Positions 56,223-63,613 of a stretch of DNA of 64,000 nucleotides are shown here, in pieces. Source of the stretch: Bacillus wiedmannii. GTDB taxonomy: Bacteria; Bacillota; Bacilli; Bacillales; Bacillaceae_G. The DNA lies in assembly GCF_001583695.1 (NCBI RefSeq), contig NZ_LOBC01000014.1, positions 1 through 64,000 of the forward strand, read 5' to 3'. The stretch's first letter is position 1, and the number at the start of each line of letters is the position of its first letter. The notes beneath the pieces were generated by a model. The model was not told the origin of the DNA and did no database searches. It saw only the letters and a list, made by a program, of their open reading frames with translations. Position numbers and translations under genes: made by a program.

Positions 56223-57110
56223 TCATTTTTTATTTTGTTTTTCAAAATATTTTTCTTTAACTATTTTGATCAGATTTTCTTTTTCTGTTAGTTCAAAGAT
56301 AAATAATGCTTTTTTCATGTTATCAGCTACATCTTCTTCATTATATTGTTTCAGCTTTAGTAAATTCCAACCTTTTCCATAATATAATTCACCTAATAAA
56401 TATAACGTGTTTAGATTAATAGCTAATTTGATACCCATATCATTGTATTTTATTGCCTCTTCATGTTGATTTGCATGACCTAAAATTTTGGCTAAATTAA
56501 AAATGATTTTTAATTTAATCTCTTTATCTCTAGGGAAATCTAACTTATTAAAATTAGTTAAACATCTTCTTAGTATATTAATACTATTTTCATACTCTTT
56601 ATTTTCCCCATAAAATATAGCCATTGACTGCATAATATCTATTTCTCTTTCTGATAAAAAATCACCATTCGTTACAGTTAGTTTTAATGCACTATTTAAA
56701 AGATTTAAAGCAGTTTTTATTGATTTATTCACATGAAATATAGCAATGGCTTCATGCCATATTAGAAATTGTTTATCTTCTTTTAACTGGAAATTATTTT
56801 CGTTTTTCTCTTGTTTCACTATTTCGTAAAGTTCATTATATTGTTTTTGCTTTGTACAATCTCTCATTACATATTTTACATTTTCTACATATTTTAGTTT
56901 TTTATTTTGCGTTAGTGCGAAAATATTATTTGGATCAATACCAAGTCTTTCAGATAACTGATATAACAATATACTAGATGGATAAATCATACCTTTTTCT
57001 ATTTTGCTAATTTGACTTTGCGAACATATTCCATGACACAATTCAGATTGTGATATATTCTTTTTCATTCTAAGTTCTTTAATGGTAATACCCAAATCGT
57101 AAAATTCCAT
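56223..57110 (-). CDS. PlcR-like RNPP-family transcriptional regulator
   Basis: A 295-residue protein. Residues about 8-63 form an XRE helix-turn-helix (IKELRMKKNISQSELCHGIC, SQSQISKIEKGMIYPS); the rest is TPR-like helices (YENSINILRRCLTNFNKL; HEEAIKYNDMGIKLAINLNT; LLGELYYGKGWNLLKLKQYN), in the same arrangement as PlcR, whose TPR domain binds the PapR heptapeptide. It is a paralogue rather than PlcR itself. RBS GAGGAGGG precedes the ATG. Element B lies directly upstream. A peptide ligand, if any, is unknown; the nearby small lipoprotein is a candidate source. Confidence 0.88.
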   Translation of the reverse strand: MEFYDLGITIKELRMKKNISQSELCHGICSQSQISKIEKGMIYPSSILLYQLSERLGIDPNNIFALTQNKKLKYVENVKYVMRDCTKQKQYNELYEIVKQEKNENNFQLKEDKQFLIWHEAIAIFHVNKSIKTALNLLNSALKLTVTNGDFLSEREIDIMQSMAIFYGENKEYENSINILRRCLTNFNKLDFPRDKEIKLKIIFNLAKILGHANQHEEAIKYNDMGIKLAINLNTLYLLGELYYGKGWNLLKLKQYNEEDVADNMKKALFIFELTEKENLIKIVKEKYFEKQNKK

Positions 57111-57118
57111 TTTCCCTC

Positions 57119-57188
57119 CTCAAATATAGCCCTCAATGAGTAACAGAATATTTTTCACCCTTTAATGTAATGTAATGTAAAATTAGTA
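57119..57188 (+). repeat. Direct repeat element B upstream of the PlcR-like regulator
   Basis: It starts CTCAAATATAGCCCTC and has the core AGAATATTTTTCACCCTTT, then ATGTA three times (the last overlapping AAATTAGTA). Same strand as element A, 1,261 bp away. For the regulator, transcribed leftwards, it lies at -9 to -78 from the ATG. Confidence 0.8.
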
Positions 57189-57265
57189 TATTTGCAATTT
57201 TTGTTTCTTCTATCGGTCTTTTCACTTCCTTGCTCAGCTGCATTTTGAGGCGAGAGTCTTACTTC

Positions 57266-57306
57266 ACAGAAAAACAGACTAGGGAGAAAGTTTTCTCCTT
57301 AGCCTG
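57266..57306 (-). terminator. Terminator of the GH13 operon
   Basis: Minus-strand AGGCTAAGGAGAAA pairs with TTTCTCCCTAGTCT (two imperfect pairs), then TTTTTCTG. Confidence 0.75.
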
Positions 57307-57328
57307 TCCCACCGAGATTTCGCATTTA

Positions 57329-57568
57329 TTAAGAGCAACACCATATTGCTTTATCAAATGATTTTTTAGGTATGTATACTTTATCATTTTCGATTTTGTA
57401 TTTTATATCGTTTCTCTTCAGAACTGCCGTATCAACAGTATGAACACTATCGCCCCACCGAACAAATTCCCCATCATCACGCTTTTCCCAAAAATAAAAA
57501 CTTACGAATACGATAAAAACACATAAGCATAGAGCGAACCACTTCTTTTTCCGCAAATACCTCACCAC
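57329..57568 (-). CDS. Small membrane-anchored protein, unrecognised
   Basis: A 79-residue protein: basic start, one transmembrane helix (FALCLCVFIVFVSFYFW), then an extracytoplasmic part (VKRNDIKYKIENDKVYIPKKS-like, ending KAIWCCS with a Cys pair). The start is GTG 57568 or the next GTG; neither has a strong ribosome binding site. It is 33 bp downstream of the GH13 gene and shares its terminator, so it is a probable operon partner. Family unknown. Confidence 0.6.
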   Translation of the reverse strand: MVRYLRKKKWFALCLCVFIVFVSFYFWEKRDDGEFVRWGDSVHTVDTAVLKRNDIKYKIENDKVYIPKKSFDKAIWCCS

Positions 57569-57601
57569 CTTAAACTGAAGAACTACTAAAAAAAACGCTA
57601 C

Positions 57602-58903
57602 TCATTTCCATCTCTTTTTAACCGCAATTAAAAAAGCAATAAACAATACGTTCACACCGACGATTAAAGAGATAAATAGCCAATTCACACCTGTTTCCCC
57701 GTTAACTTTATATACATTTGATTCCTCACGCTTTAAAACAAGATAAAACTTTCCGTTTTCTCCTCTTATAATTTCATCTTCTAACAATCCTCGTAACTCT
57801 TGTTTTTCGCCAATTGCACTTACAGGTAAAGCAACTTTTTGTGTTTCTTTCGTATTATTAATCGCTACGAATGTTACTTCATCTTTATACTTTCGTTTCA
57901 GTACACTCATTCCATCTTTATCGTATAAAAGCTCAAACGTTCCATGGCGTAAAGATGGTCTCGCTTGTCTAAGCTCACCGAGTTTCGTTATGTGCTGCAC
58001 AAATTTTTCATCTGATTTGAAATCCATTAATCGTCTATTATCCGGGGTATCCCCTCCATCTAATGCAATTTCAGTCCCGTAATAAAAATTCGGAATACCT
58101 GGTGATGTTAATAAATATGTAAGGGCTAGTTTCAAACGAGATGGTGGATAATTCATATTCTCTTTTGCAATACGGGCAAACCTTTTTGTATCTTGATTAT
58201 CTAAAAATGTAACGAATTCCCCTTCTTTTTTACTCACATCATATAAAGATTTCACCGATACATCCGCTTTGGAAAACGATTCTACTATTTTTTCATTGTA
58301 TTCACTATCTTCTTTTGTCATAATACGAAAATCTTTCTTTATCACTTGCATATCTTTTTGCACGTCATCCCAGAAAGAACGCGACTTTTTTTCACTATGT
58401 ATCACATAACTTCCATCTAAATCGACTTCTTTAATCCACCATTTCATCGCGTCGATAACTTGTTGTTCGTTTTCTCCAAGCGGAAATTGGAATATAACTT
58501 TCATCCCTTTTGCATGCGCTTCTTGTACAAGTTCTTTCACATCATTTTCTGTTCCGAAATGTTCATTTACCTTTTGAAAATTTTGCACATCTAACCCATC
58601 GTACTTTCCACTTTCAAAAAACGGTGAAAGCATAACAGTGGTAAAACCCATTTCTTTTATGTAATCCAGTCTTTTTATAATCCCTCTTATATCTCCACCC
58701 TGATATCCTTCTAAATTGCCAACTTCTAACTGTTTGTCATTTTTCGGTTCTCCATTATTGAAGCGATCAATCATAATGGAATATACGACTTCGTCTCGCC
58801 ACTCTCTTTTTTCATCTGCAAACGTATGTATTGGCACAAACAAAACGACAGCTAAACAAAAACAAATAAATAGTTTCCTAGTCCGTATTTTCCTCACACG
58901 CAT
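57602..58903 (-). CDS. Membrane-anchored GH13 (alpha-amylase-like) protein with degenerate active site
   Basis: A 433-residue protein with signal peptide (about 1-29), a GH13 barrel (YSIMIDRFNNGEP; GDIRGIIKRLDYIKEMGFTT; PNFYYGTEIALDGGDTPDNRR), a beta-domain, and a C-terminal transmembrane helix (VNWLFISLIVGVNVLFIAFL) with basic tail. Catalytic regions are changed: region I lacks D-x-x-x-N-H (VIFQFPLG, 136-143), region II reads DGSYVIH (163-169) instead of DGFRxDxxxH so the Asp nucleophile is lost, region III lacks a clear Glu near 193-198, and region IV has NQD (236-238) instead of NHD. Hydrolase activity is unlikely; glycan binding or scaffolding at the membrane is possible. Confidence 0.85.
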   Translation of the reverse strand: MRVRKIRTRKLFICFCLAVVLFVPIHTFADEKREWRDEVVYSIMIDRFNNGEPKNDKQLEVGNLEGYQGGDIRGIIKRLDYIKEMGFTTVMLSPFFESGKYDGLDVQNFQKVNEHFGTENDVKELVQEAHAKGMKVIFQFPLGENEQQVIDAMKWWIKEVDLDGSYVIHSEKKSRSFWDDVQKDMQVIKKDFRIMTKEDSEYNEKIVESFSKADVSVKSLYDVSKKEGEFVTFLDNQDTKRFARIAKENMNYPPSRLKLALTYLLTSPGIPNFYYGTEIALDGGDTPDNRRLMDFKSDEKFVQHITKLGELRQARPSLRHGTFELLYDKDGMSVLKRKYKDEVTFVAINNTKETQKVALPVSAIGEKQELRGLLEDEIIRGENGKFYLVLKREESNVYKVNGETGVNWLFISLIVGVNVLFIAFLIAVKKRWK

Positions 58904-58989
58904 CCCCCATGTTTTTTAATTGTAAGAATATTATACCAATTTTTAAGGCGAATCACATACGTTGATTTCATTCCCCTCAAAATACTTCA

Positions 58990-59006
58990 TGTTAGATTTT
59001 CTAACA
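58990..59006. promoter_or_regulatory. GlnR/TnrA box 1 upstream of amtB
   Basis: TGTTAGATTTTCTAACA matches TGTnAn7TnACA at every fixed position. It lies 29 bp upstream of the -35. Confidence 0.88.
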
Positions 59007-59034
59007 TGAAGTATAAAGTTTTCTGAATTTTTAG

Positions 59035-59063
59035 TTGATTTTTCATTTCATTTCGAATATGAT
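59035..59063 (+). promoter_or_regulatory. Sigma-A promoter of amtB
   Basis: TTGATT and TATGAT are spaced 17 bp; start of transcription would be near 59070. Confidence 0.7.
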
Positions 59064-59082
59064 ATGAAACATAACAAATCGA

Positions 59083-59099
59083 TGTTATTTTTTCTAACA
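59083..59099. promoter_or_regulatory. GlnR/TnrA box 2, downstream of the amtB promoter
   Basis: TGTTATTTTTTCTAACA is a perfect consensus match lying about 13-29 bp after the predicted start point and just before the ribosome binding site, a position suited to repression. Confidence 0.88.
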
Positions 59100-59116
59100 T
59101 ATTAGGAGGAGAGAGA

Positions 59117-60349
59117 ATGAATACAGGAGATACGGTTTTTATGTTTGTAACGACAGTAATGGTCATGTTAATGACACCAGGATTGGCACTTTTTTATGGG
59201 GGCATGGTTCGCAGTAAAAACGTACTCAGTACGACAATGCATAGTTATAGTGCAATGGCTATCGTTTCGATTCAGTGGATTGTGATCGGCTATTCTTTAT
59301 CATTCGGACCAGATTGGCACGGACTTATCGGTACACTCGATTGGTTCGGTTTAAACGGAGTTACCTACGCACCAAATCCAGACTACTCATCTACTATTCC
59401 TCACAATTTATTTATGATGTTCCAACTCATGTTCGCCATTTTAACTCCCGCTTTAATTTCAGGTGCATTCGCCGAAAGAATGCGATTTTCTGCTTTCCTT
59501 ATTTTCATCCTTCTATGGACAACAATCGTTTACAATCCTGTCGCTCATTGGGTATGGGGCGTTGGCGGATGGCTAAGAGAACTCGGCGCATTAGACTTCG
59601 CTGGTGGTAACGTCGTTCATATTACATCTGGCGTGGCTGGCCTTGTATTAGCTATTTTCCTCGGAAAACGAAAAAACATAAACGGTACTTCTCCTCACCA
59701 TTTACCATTTACAATGTTAGGCGCAGGCTTACTATGGTTCGGCTGGTTCGGTTTTAACGTCGGAAGTGCATTATCTTTAAACGACGTAGCTTTAACCGCA
59801 TTTATTAATACAAATATAGCAGCAGCTGCATCCGCATTAACTTGGATGCTTTCAGAATGGTTCTTCCAATCAAAACCGACTGCGATGGGAGCTGCTTGCG
59901 GTGTAGTTTCCGGTTTAGTCGCTATTACACCAGCTTGCGGGTTCGTTACACCTTTCTCCGCTCTTCTTATCGGAGCAATTGGCGGCGTATTATGCTTCGG
60001 AGCAGTCTTTTTCTTAAAAACAAAATTCGGATACGACGATACACTCGATGCATTCGGATGCCACGGTATCGGCGGAACTTGGGGTGGTATTGCAACAGGA
60101 CTCTTTGCAACTACTACTGTAAATGCTGATGGCGCTAACGGATTATTTTACGGAAACGCTGCTTTACTATTTAAACAACTGGTAGCAATCGGCGCAACAT
60201 ATGCATTCACGATCATCATGACGTACGCCATTATTAAAGCGATCAACTTCTTCCTCCCCGTTCGGGTAGATGAGCATGAGGAACATATGGGACTTGATAT
60301 TTCGATGCACGGGGAGAAAGCTTATGAGTATACTGAGCGGGTGAACTAA
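59117..60349 (+). CDS. amtB: Ammonium transporter AmtB
   Basis: A 410-residue membrane protein with eleven predicted helices, forming the trimeric ammonium channel. Family motifs: MTPGLALFYGGMVRSKNVL at the N-terminus, FAGGNVVHITSGVAGLV with the first pore His, and FGCHGIGGTWGGIATGLFA with the second. The PII gene glnK that follows amtB in B. subtilis is absent; a terminator comes directly. RBS TAGGAGGAGAG. Nitrogen control through two GlnR/TnrA boxes is predicted. Confidence 0.96.
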   Translation: MNTGDTVFMFVTTVMVMLMTPGLALFYGGMVRSKNVLSTTMHSYSAMAIVSIQWIVIGYSLSFGPDWHGLIGTLDWFGLNGVTYAPNPDYSSTIPHNLFMMFQLMFAILTPALISGAFAERMRFSAFLIFILLWTTIVYNPVAHWVWGVGGWLRELGALDFAGGNVVHITSGVAGLVLAIFLGKRKNINGTSPHHLPFTMLGAGLLWFGWFGFNVGSALSLNDVALTAFINTNIAAAASALTWMLSEWFFQSKPTAMGAACGVVSGLVAITPACGFVTPFSALLIGAIGGVLCFGAVFFLKTKFGYDDTLDAFGCHGIGGTWGGIATGLFATTTVNADGANGLFYGNAALLFKQLVAIGATYAFTIIMTYAIIKAINFFLPVRVDEHEEHMGLDISMHGEKAYEYTERVN

Positions 60350-60393
60350 AAAAGAGATGCAATCTATTGGTAGTAGATTGCATCTCTTTTTAT
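60348..60393 (+). terminator. amtB terminator
   Basis: AAAAAGAGATGCAATCTA / TAGATTGCATCTCTTTTT with a 7-nt loop, perfect 18-bp stem. Confidence 0.93.
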
Positions 60394-60514
60394 TGTAGTT
60401 ATTGGCGTTTCATACCCCACCTGGTATTACGACAGATATATCAGCTATTATTCGGATATATCGATTTACCAATAAATTTCGACATAACGAATCTGAAGAA
60501 TACCCCGGTATAAC

Positions 60515-60820
60515 TTACGAATCACCATACTTACTTTTATTCAAGCTTAATATAATAAGAAACGCAATTGCTATTACAGCCAAAAAACGAACCGGATTAA
60601 ACGGCGTCCCTACCGTTTCATTAAAACGATGATAAATAAACGGGATCATCTCAAGCACCATTAGCCCCATCGCTATTTTAAACGTCTCAGCCATCGCTTT
60701 ATTTTTTATAAACGTAGCACGCTCATCGCCTTGTTTCCCAATTGCAATAAACATTTTTATAATCGCAAACACTACAAATAAAAAGACACTTAACGCAATA
60801 ATAAAAATCAAAACATCCAT
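60515..60820 (-). CDS. Membrane protein of unknown function, 101 residues
   Basis: Three hydrophobic stretches (VLIFIIALSVFLFVVFAIIK; FKIAMGLMVLEMIPFIY; FLAVIAIAFLIILSL) separated by a charged loop. AAGAGGTG 7 nt before ATG 60820 sets the start within a longer ORF. No family recognised. It is between amtB (convergent) and katA (same strand). Confidence 0.7.
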   Translation of the reverse strand: MDVLIFIIALSVFLFVVFAIIKMFIAIGKQGDERATFIKNKAMAETFKIAMGLMVLEMIPFIYHRFNETVGTPFNPVRFLAVIAIAFLIILSLNKSKYGDS

Positions 60821-60901
60821 CAAAATACACCTCTTACATGTAAAATTTATTTGACAATAATATAACATTTTCTACCTCGGATGTAAAAAATCTTTTACAC
60901 A

Positions 60902-60934
60902 TAAAAAAAGACGACCGTTTAACAGTCGTCTTTT
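60902..60934 (-). terminator. katA terminator
   Basis: AAAGACGAC / GTCGTCTTT with a 9-nt loop and T-run on the minus strand. Confidence 0.85.
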
Positions 60935-60939
60935 CCTAC

Positions 60940-62406
60940 TTATTTCGGAGCATTTCCTACATATTGCGTAATATCAACATTTAAAGCTTGTGCTAAACGC
61001 ATACCGTACTCTTGATCTGCACGGAAGAAGTTACACACAGCTAATAATTTCGTGCGTTCATTTACATCTTTTAAGTCATTTGTTAAGTTTGCAATTAAAT
61101 TGTCTTGCTCTTCTTTAGAGAATGAACGGTAACGCTCACCTGCTTGTTTGAAGTCATTTGGTTTGTCAATTTTTTCACGAGATACATAGCCTTCTACTTT
61201 CATAGTTGAATCGCGGTAAGTCGGGTCTTCAACTGGATTTTCAGTATGACGACTAGGTTCATAGTTAATTGTAGATGGGTTTTGATTGATTTGCATCGCA
61301 CCATCACGTTGTTGATTATGAACAGCTGCGTACGGGCAGTTTACAGGAATTTGTAAGTAGTTCGCACCAAGACGGTAACGCTGTGTATCTGGATAAGAGA
61401 ATAAACGACCTTGTAATAATTTATCTTCAGATGGTTCAATACCATTTACAGTTGCACTTGGAGAGAACGCCACTTGTTCTACTTCAGCGAAGAAGTTTTT
61501 CGGGTTACGATTTAACGTCATCGTCCCTACTTCAATTAACGGGAAGCGATCTTCTGGCCATACTTTCGTTGGGTCTAGTGGATCAAAGTCTAAAGAATCC
61601 GTTTCATCTAGTTGCATTACTTGCACGTGTAAATCCCACTTCGGATAATTTCCTTTTTCGATTGCATCGAACAAGTCACGAGTTGCATGGTTGAAGTCTT
61701 TTCCTTGTACTTCTTGCACCTCTTTTGCACTTAAGTTACGTACACTTTGCTGTGGTTTCCAGTGATATTTAATGTAGACGATTTTACCTTCTGCATTAAT
61801 CCATTTAAATGAATGGACACCGAAACCTTCCATTTCACGATAGCTTGCTGGTGTACCGTAATCAGAAAATACCCACGTCATCATATGTGTAGATTCCGGA
61901 CTTAACGTCATGAAATCCCAGTAACGATCTGGTGTTTGAACATTTGTATCAGGTGCTGGTTTTAAAGAATGCACCATATCAGGGAATTTAATTGCATCAC
62001 GAATGAAGAAGACTGGTAAGTGGTTACCTACGATATCGTAATTTCCTTCTTCTGTATAAAATTTAACAGCGAACCCACGTGGATCACGAGCTGTTTCCGG
62101 AGAACCTTGACCATGAATAACCGTTGAGAAACGAACAAATACAGGCGTTTCAGTTCCTTCATTTTGTAAAAATGCTGCCTTCGTATATTGCTTCATGCTG
62201 TTTTTCGTTACGAACACACCGTGAGCACCTGCACCACGTGCATGCACAACACGCTCTGGAATACGTTCACGATCAAAGTGCGCAAGTTTTTCTACTAAAT
62301 GATAGTCTTCTAATAATACCGGTCCACGGCGACCAGCTGTACGAGAATTTTGGTTGTCTCCAACTGGAGCACCTTGGTTTGTTGTTAAGCGATTATTTGG
62401 ATTCAT
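60940..62406 (-). CDS. katA: Vegetative catalase KatA
   Basis: A 488-residue clade-3 haem catalase. Catalytic His55 in ERVVHARGAGAHGVF, the Asn region VFFIRDAIKFPDMVHSLKP, and the haem-ligand Tyr in RLFSYPDTQRYRLGANY are in place. It degrades hydrogen peroxide in the cytosol. It follows hemH, whose product makes its haem, with only 59 bp between; PerR-like boxes in that gap suggest its own peroxide-inducible promoter. Confidence 0.97.
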   Translation of the reverse strand: MNPNNRLTTNQGAPVGDNQNSRTAGRRGPVLLEDYHLVEKLAHFDRERIPERVVHARGAGAHGVFVTKNSMKQYTKAAFLQNEGTETPVFVRFSTVIHGQGSPETARDPRGFAVKFYTEEGNYDIVGNHLPVFFIRDAIKFPDMVHSLKPAPDTNVQTPDRYWDFMTLSPESTHMMTWVFSDYGTPASYREMEGFGVHSFKWINAEGKIVYIKYHWKPQQSVRNLSAKEVQEVQGKDFNHATRDLFDAIEKGNYPKWDLHVQVMQLDETDSLDFDPLDPTKVWPEDRFPLIEVGTMTLNRNPKNFFAEVEQVAFSPSATVNGIEPSEDKLLQGRLFSYPDTQRYRLGANYLQIPVNCPYAAVHNQQRDGAMQINQNPSTINYEPSRHTENPVEDPTYRDSTMKVEGYVSREKIDKPNDFKQAGERYRSFSKEEQDNLIANLTNDLKDVNERTKLLAVCNFFRADQEYGMRLAQALNVDITQYVGNAPK

Positions 62407-62429
62407 CTAGGGGGATCCTCCTCTTTCTT

Positions 62430-62464
62430 TTATGATAATTATTGTTTATTTAAAATTATTATAA
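62430..62464. promoter_or_regulatory. Two PerR-like boxes upstream of katA
   Basis: TTATGATAATTATTG (62430-62444, 12 of 14 matches) and TTAAAATTATTATAA (62450-62464, 13 of 14) match TTATAATnATTATAA. The second reaches to 2 bp from the hemH stop codon. Confidence 0.75.
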
Positions 62465-62465
62465 A

Positions 62466-63425
62466 CTAATTATTATTCAAAACTAAATTCTTGTCAACTA
62501 TTTCCTTCATTTTTTTGGAAACAATTTCAGCTAAGCAATCGATAAATACAGATTGTGAATTTGGCATATTCGGTCTAAAATATGCCACGTTTAATTCATC
62601 AGTTACAACTTTACATTCGTGATCATTGTCATATAAAACTTCTAAATGCTCTGCTACAAACCCAACCGGACAGTATACGAAAGATTCATAACCATGCTTT
62701 TCAAATAAATCTCTCGTTAAATCTTGCACATCCGGACCAATCCATGGGTCAGGCGTATTTCCAGCACTTTGCCACCCCGTTGTATAGTTTCGAATATCGG
62801 CAGCCTTCGCAATTAAATCTGCCGTATGCTGCAATTGCTCCACATAAGGGTCCCCTGCTGCAATAATTTTCTCTGGCAAACTATGTGCTGAAAAAATTAC
62901 GACTGCTTTCTCTTTATCTTCAATCTTTGTAAATGTTTCTTTTAGTTGCTCTGCCCAATACGAAATAAACTTCGGTTCATCGTACCATTGTTCAATCGGT
63001 TCAATAACAGGACCACCGATTTCTTTTGAAAGACGAATAGCACGATCATTATACGCTTTAATGCTAAATGTAGAATAGTGCGGTGCTAATACGATACTAA
63101 TCGCTTGCTCAATTCCATCGCGCTTCATCTCTTCTACTGCATCTTCTATAAATGGAGCAATATGTTTTAAGCCTAAGTAACAAGTAAATTCATACTCTGT
63201 AAATATATTATTCATAGAATCTGTTAATTTATGCGTTTGCTCTTTCGTAATTTTTGCAAGTGGTGAAATTCCGCCAATCGCTTTATAGCGTCTGATTAAG
63301 TCTTGGAGTGCTTCTTCTGAAGGTTTATGCCCGTGGCGAATATGTGTATAGTACGCTTCTACATCATCTAATGATTCTGGCGTTCCATACGCCATTACGA
63401 GTAAACCTATTTTTTTCTTTGTCAT
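62466..63425 (-). CDS. hemH: Ferrochelatase
   Basis: A 319-residue enzyme inserting iron into porphyrin (coproporphyrin III in Firmicutes). [23 protein letters not shown] at the N-terminus, [12 protein letters not shown] with the metal-site His, and [15 protein letters not shown] with the Glu are family signatures. The B. cereus group carries two hemH genes; this one is the copy next to katA, away from hemEHY. A Fur-like box lies upstream. Confidence 0.94.
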   Translation of the reverse strand: MTKKKIGLLVMAYGTPESLDDVEAYYTHIRHGHKPSEEALQDLIRRYKAIGGISPLAKITKEQTHKLTDSMNNIFTEYEFTCYLGLKHIAPFIEDAVEEMKRDGIEQAISIVLAPHYSTFSIKAYNDRAIRLSKEIGGPVIEPIEQWYDEPKFISYWAEQLKETFTKIEDKEKAVVIFSAHSLPEKIIAAGDPYVEQLQHTADLIAKAADIRNYTTGWQSAGNTPDPWIGPDVQDLTRDLFEKHGYESFVYCPVGFVAEHLEVLYDNDHECKVVTDELNVAYFRPNMPNSQSVFIDCLAEIVSKKMKEIVDKNLVLNNN

Positions 63426-63450
63426 CTATATAACACCTCAATTTTATAAA

Positions 63451-63465
63451 TGAGAATCTTTTTCA
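63451..63465. promoter_or_regulatory. Fur/PerR-like box upstream of hemH
   Basis: TGAGAATCTTTTTCA matches the Fur 7-1-7 motif TGATAATnATTATCA at 11 of 14 positions, 26 bp before the ATG. Confidence 0.45.
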
Positions 63466-63578
63466 AGAACATTTGTTTCCAATTATAACAACTAATAATA
63501 AGTATGTCAAAATAATTATTCTAAATAAGTATTATTTCTAATATGATTTTGAATTTTATTTGACAATTTATTTAATAG

Positions 63579-63611
63579 AAAAGCGACTTACTTTTATGCA
63601 AGTCGCTTTTC
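63579..63611 (-). terminator. Asparagine synthase gene terminator
   Basis: AAAAGCGACTT / AAGTCGCTTTT with a 10-nt loop and T-run on the minus strand. Confidence 0.88.
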
Positions 63612-63613
63612 TT

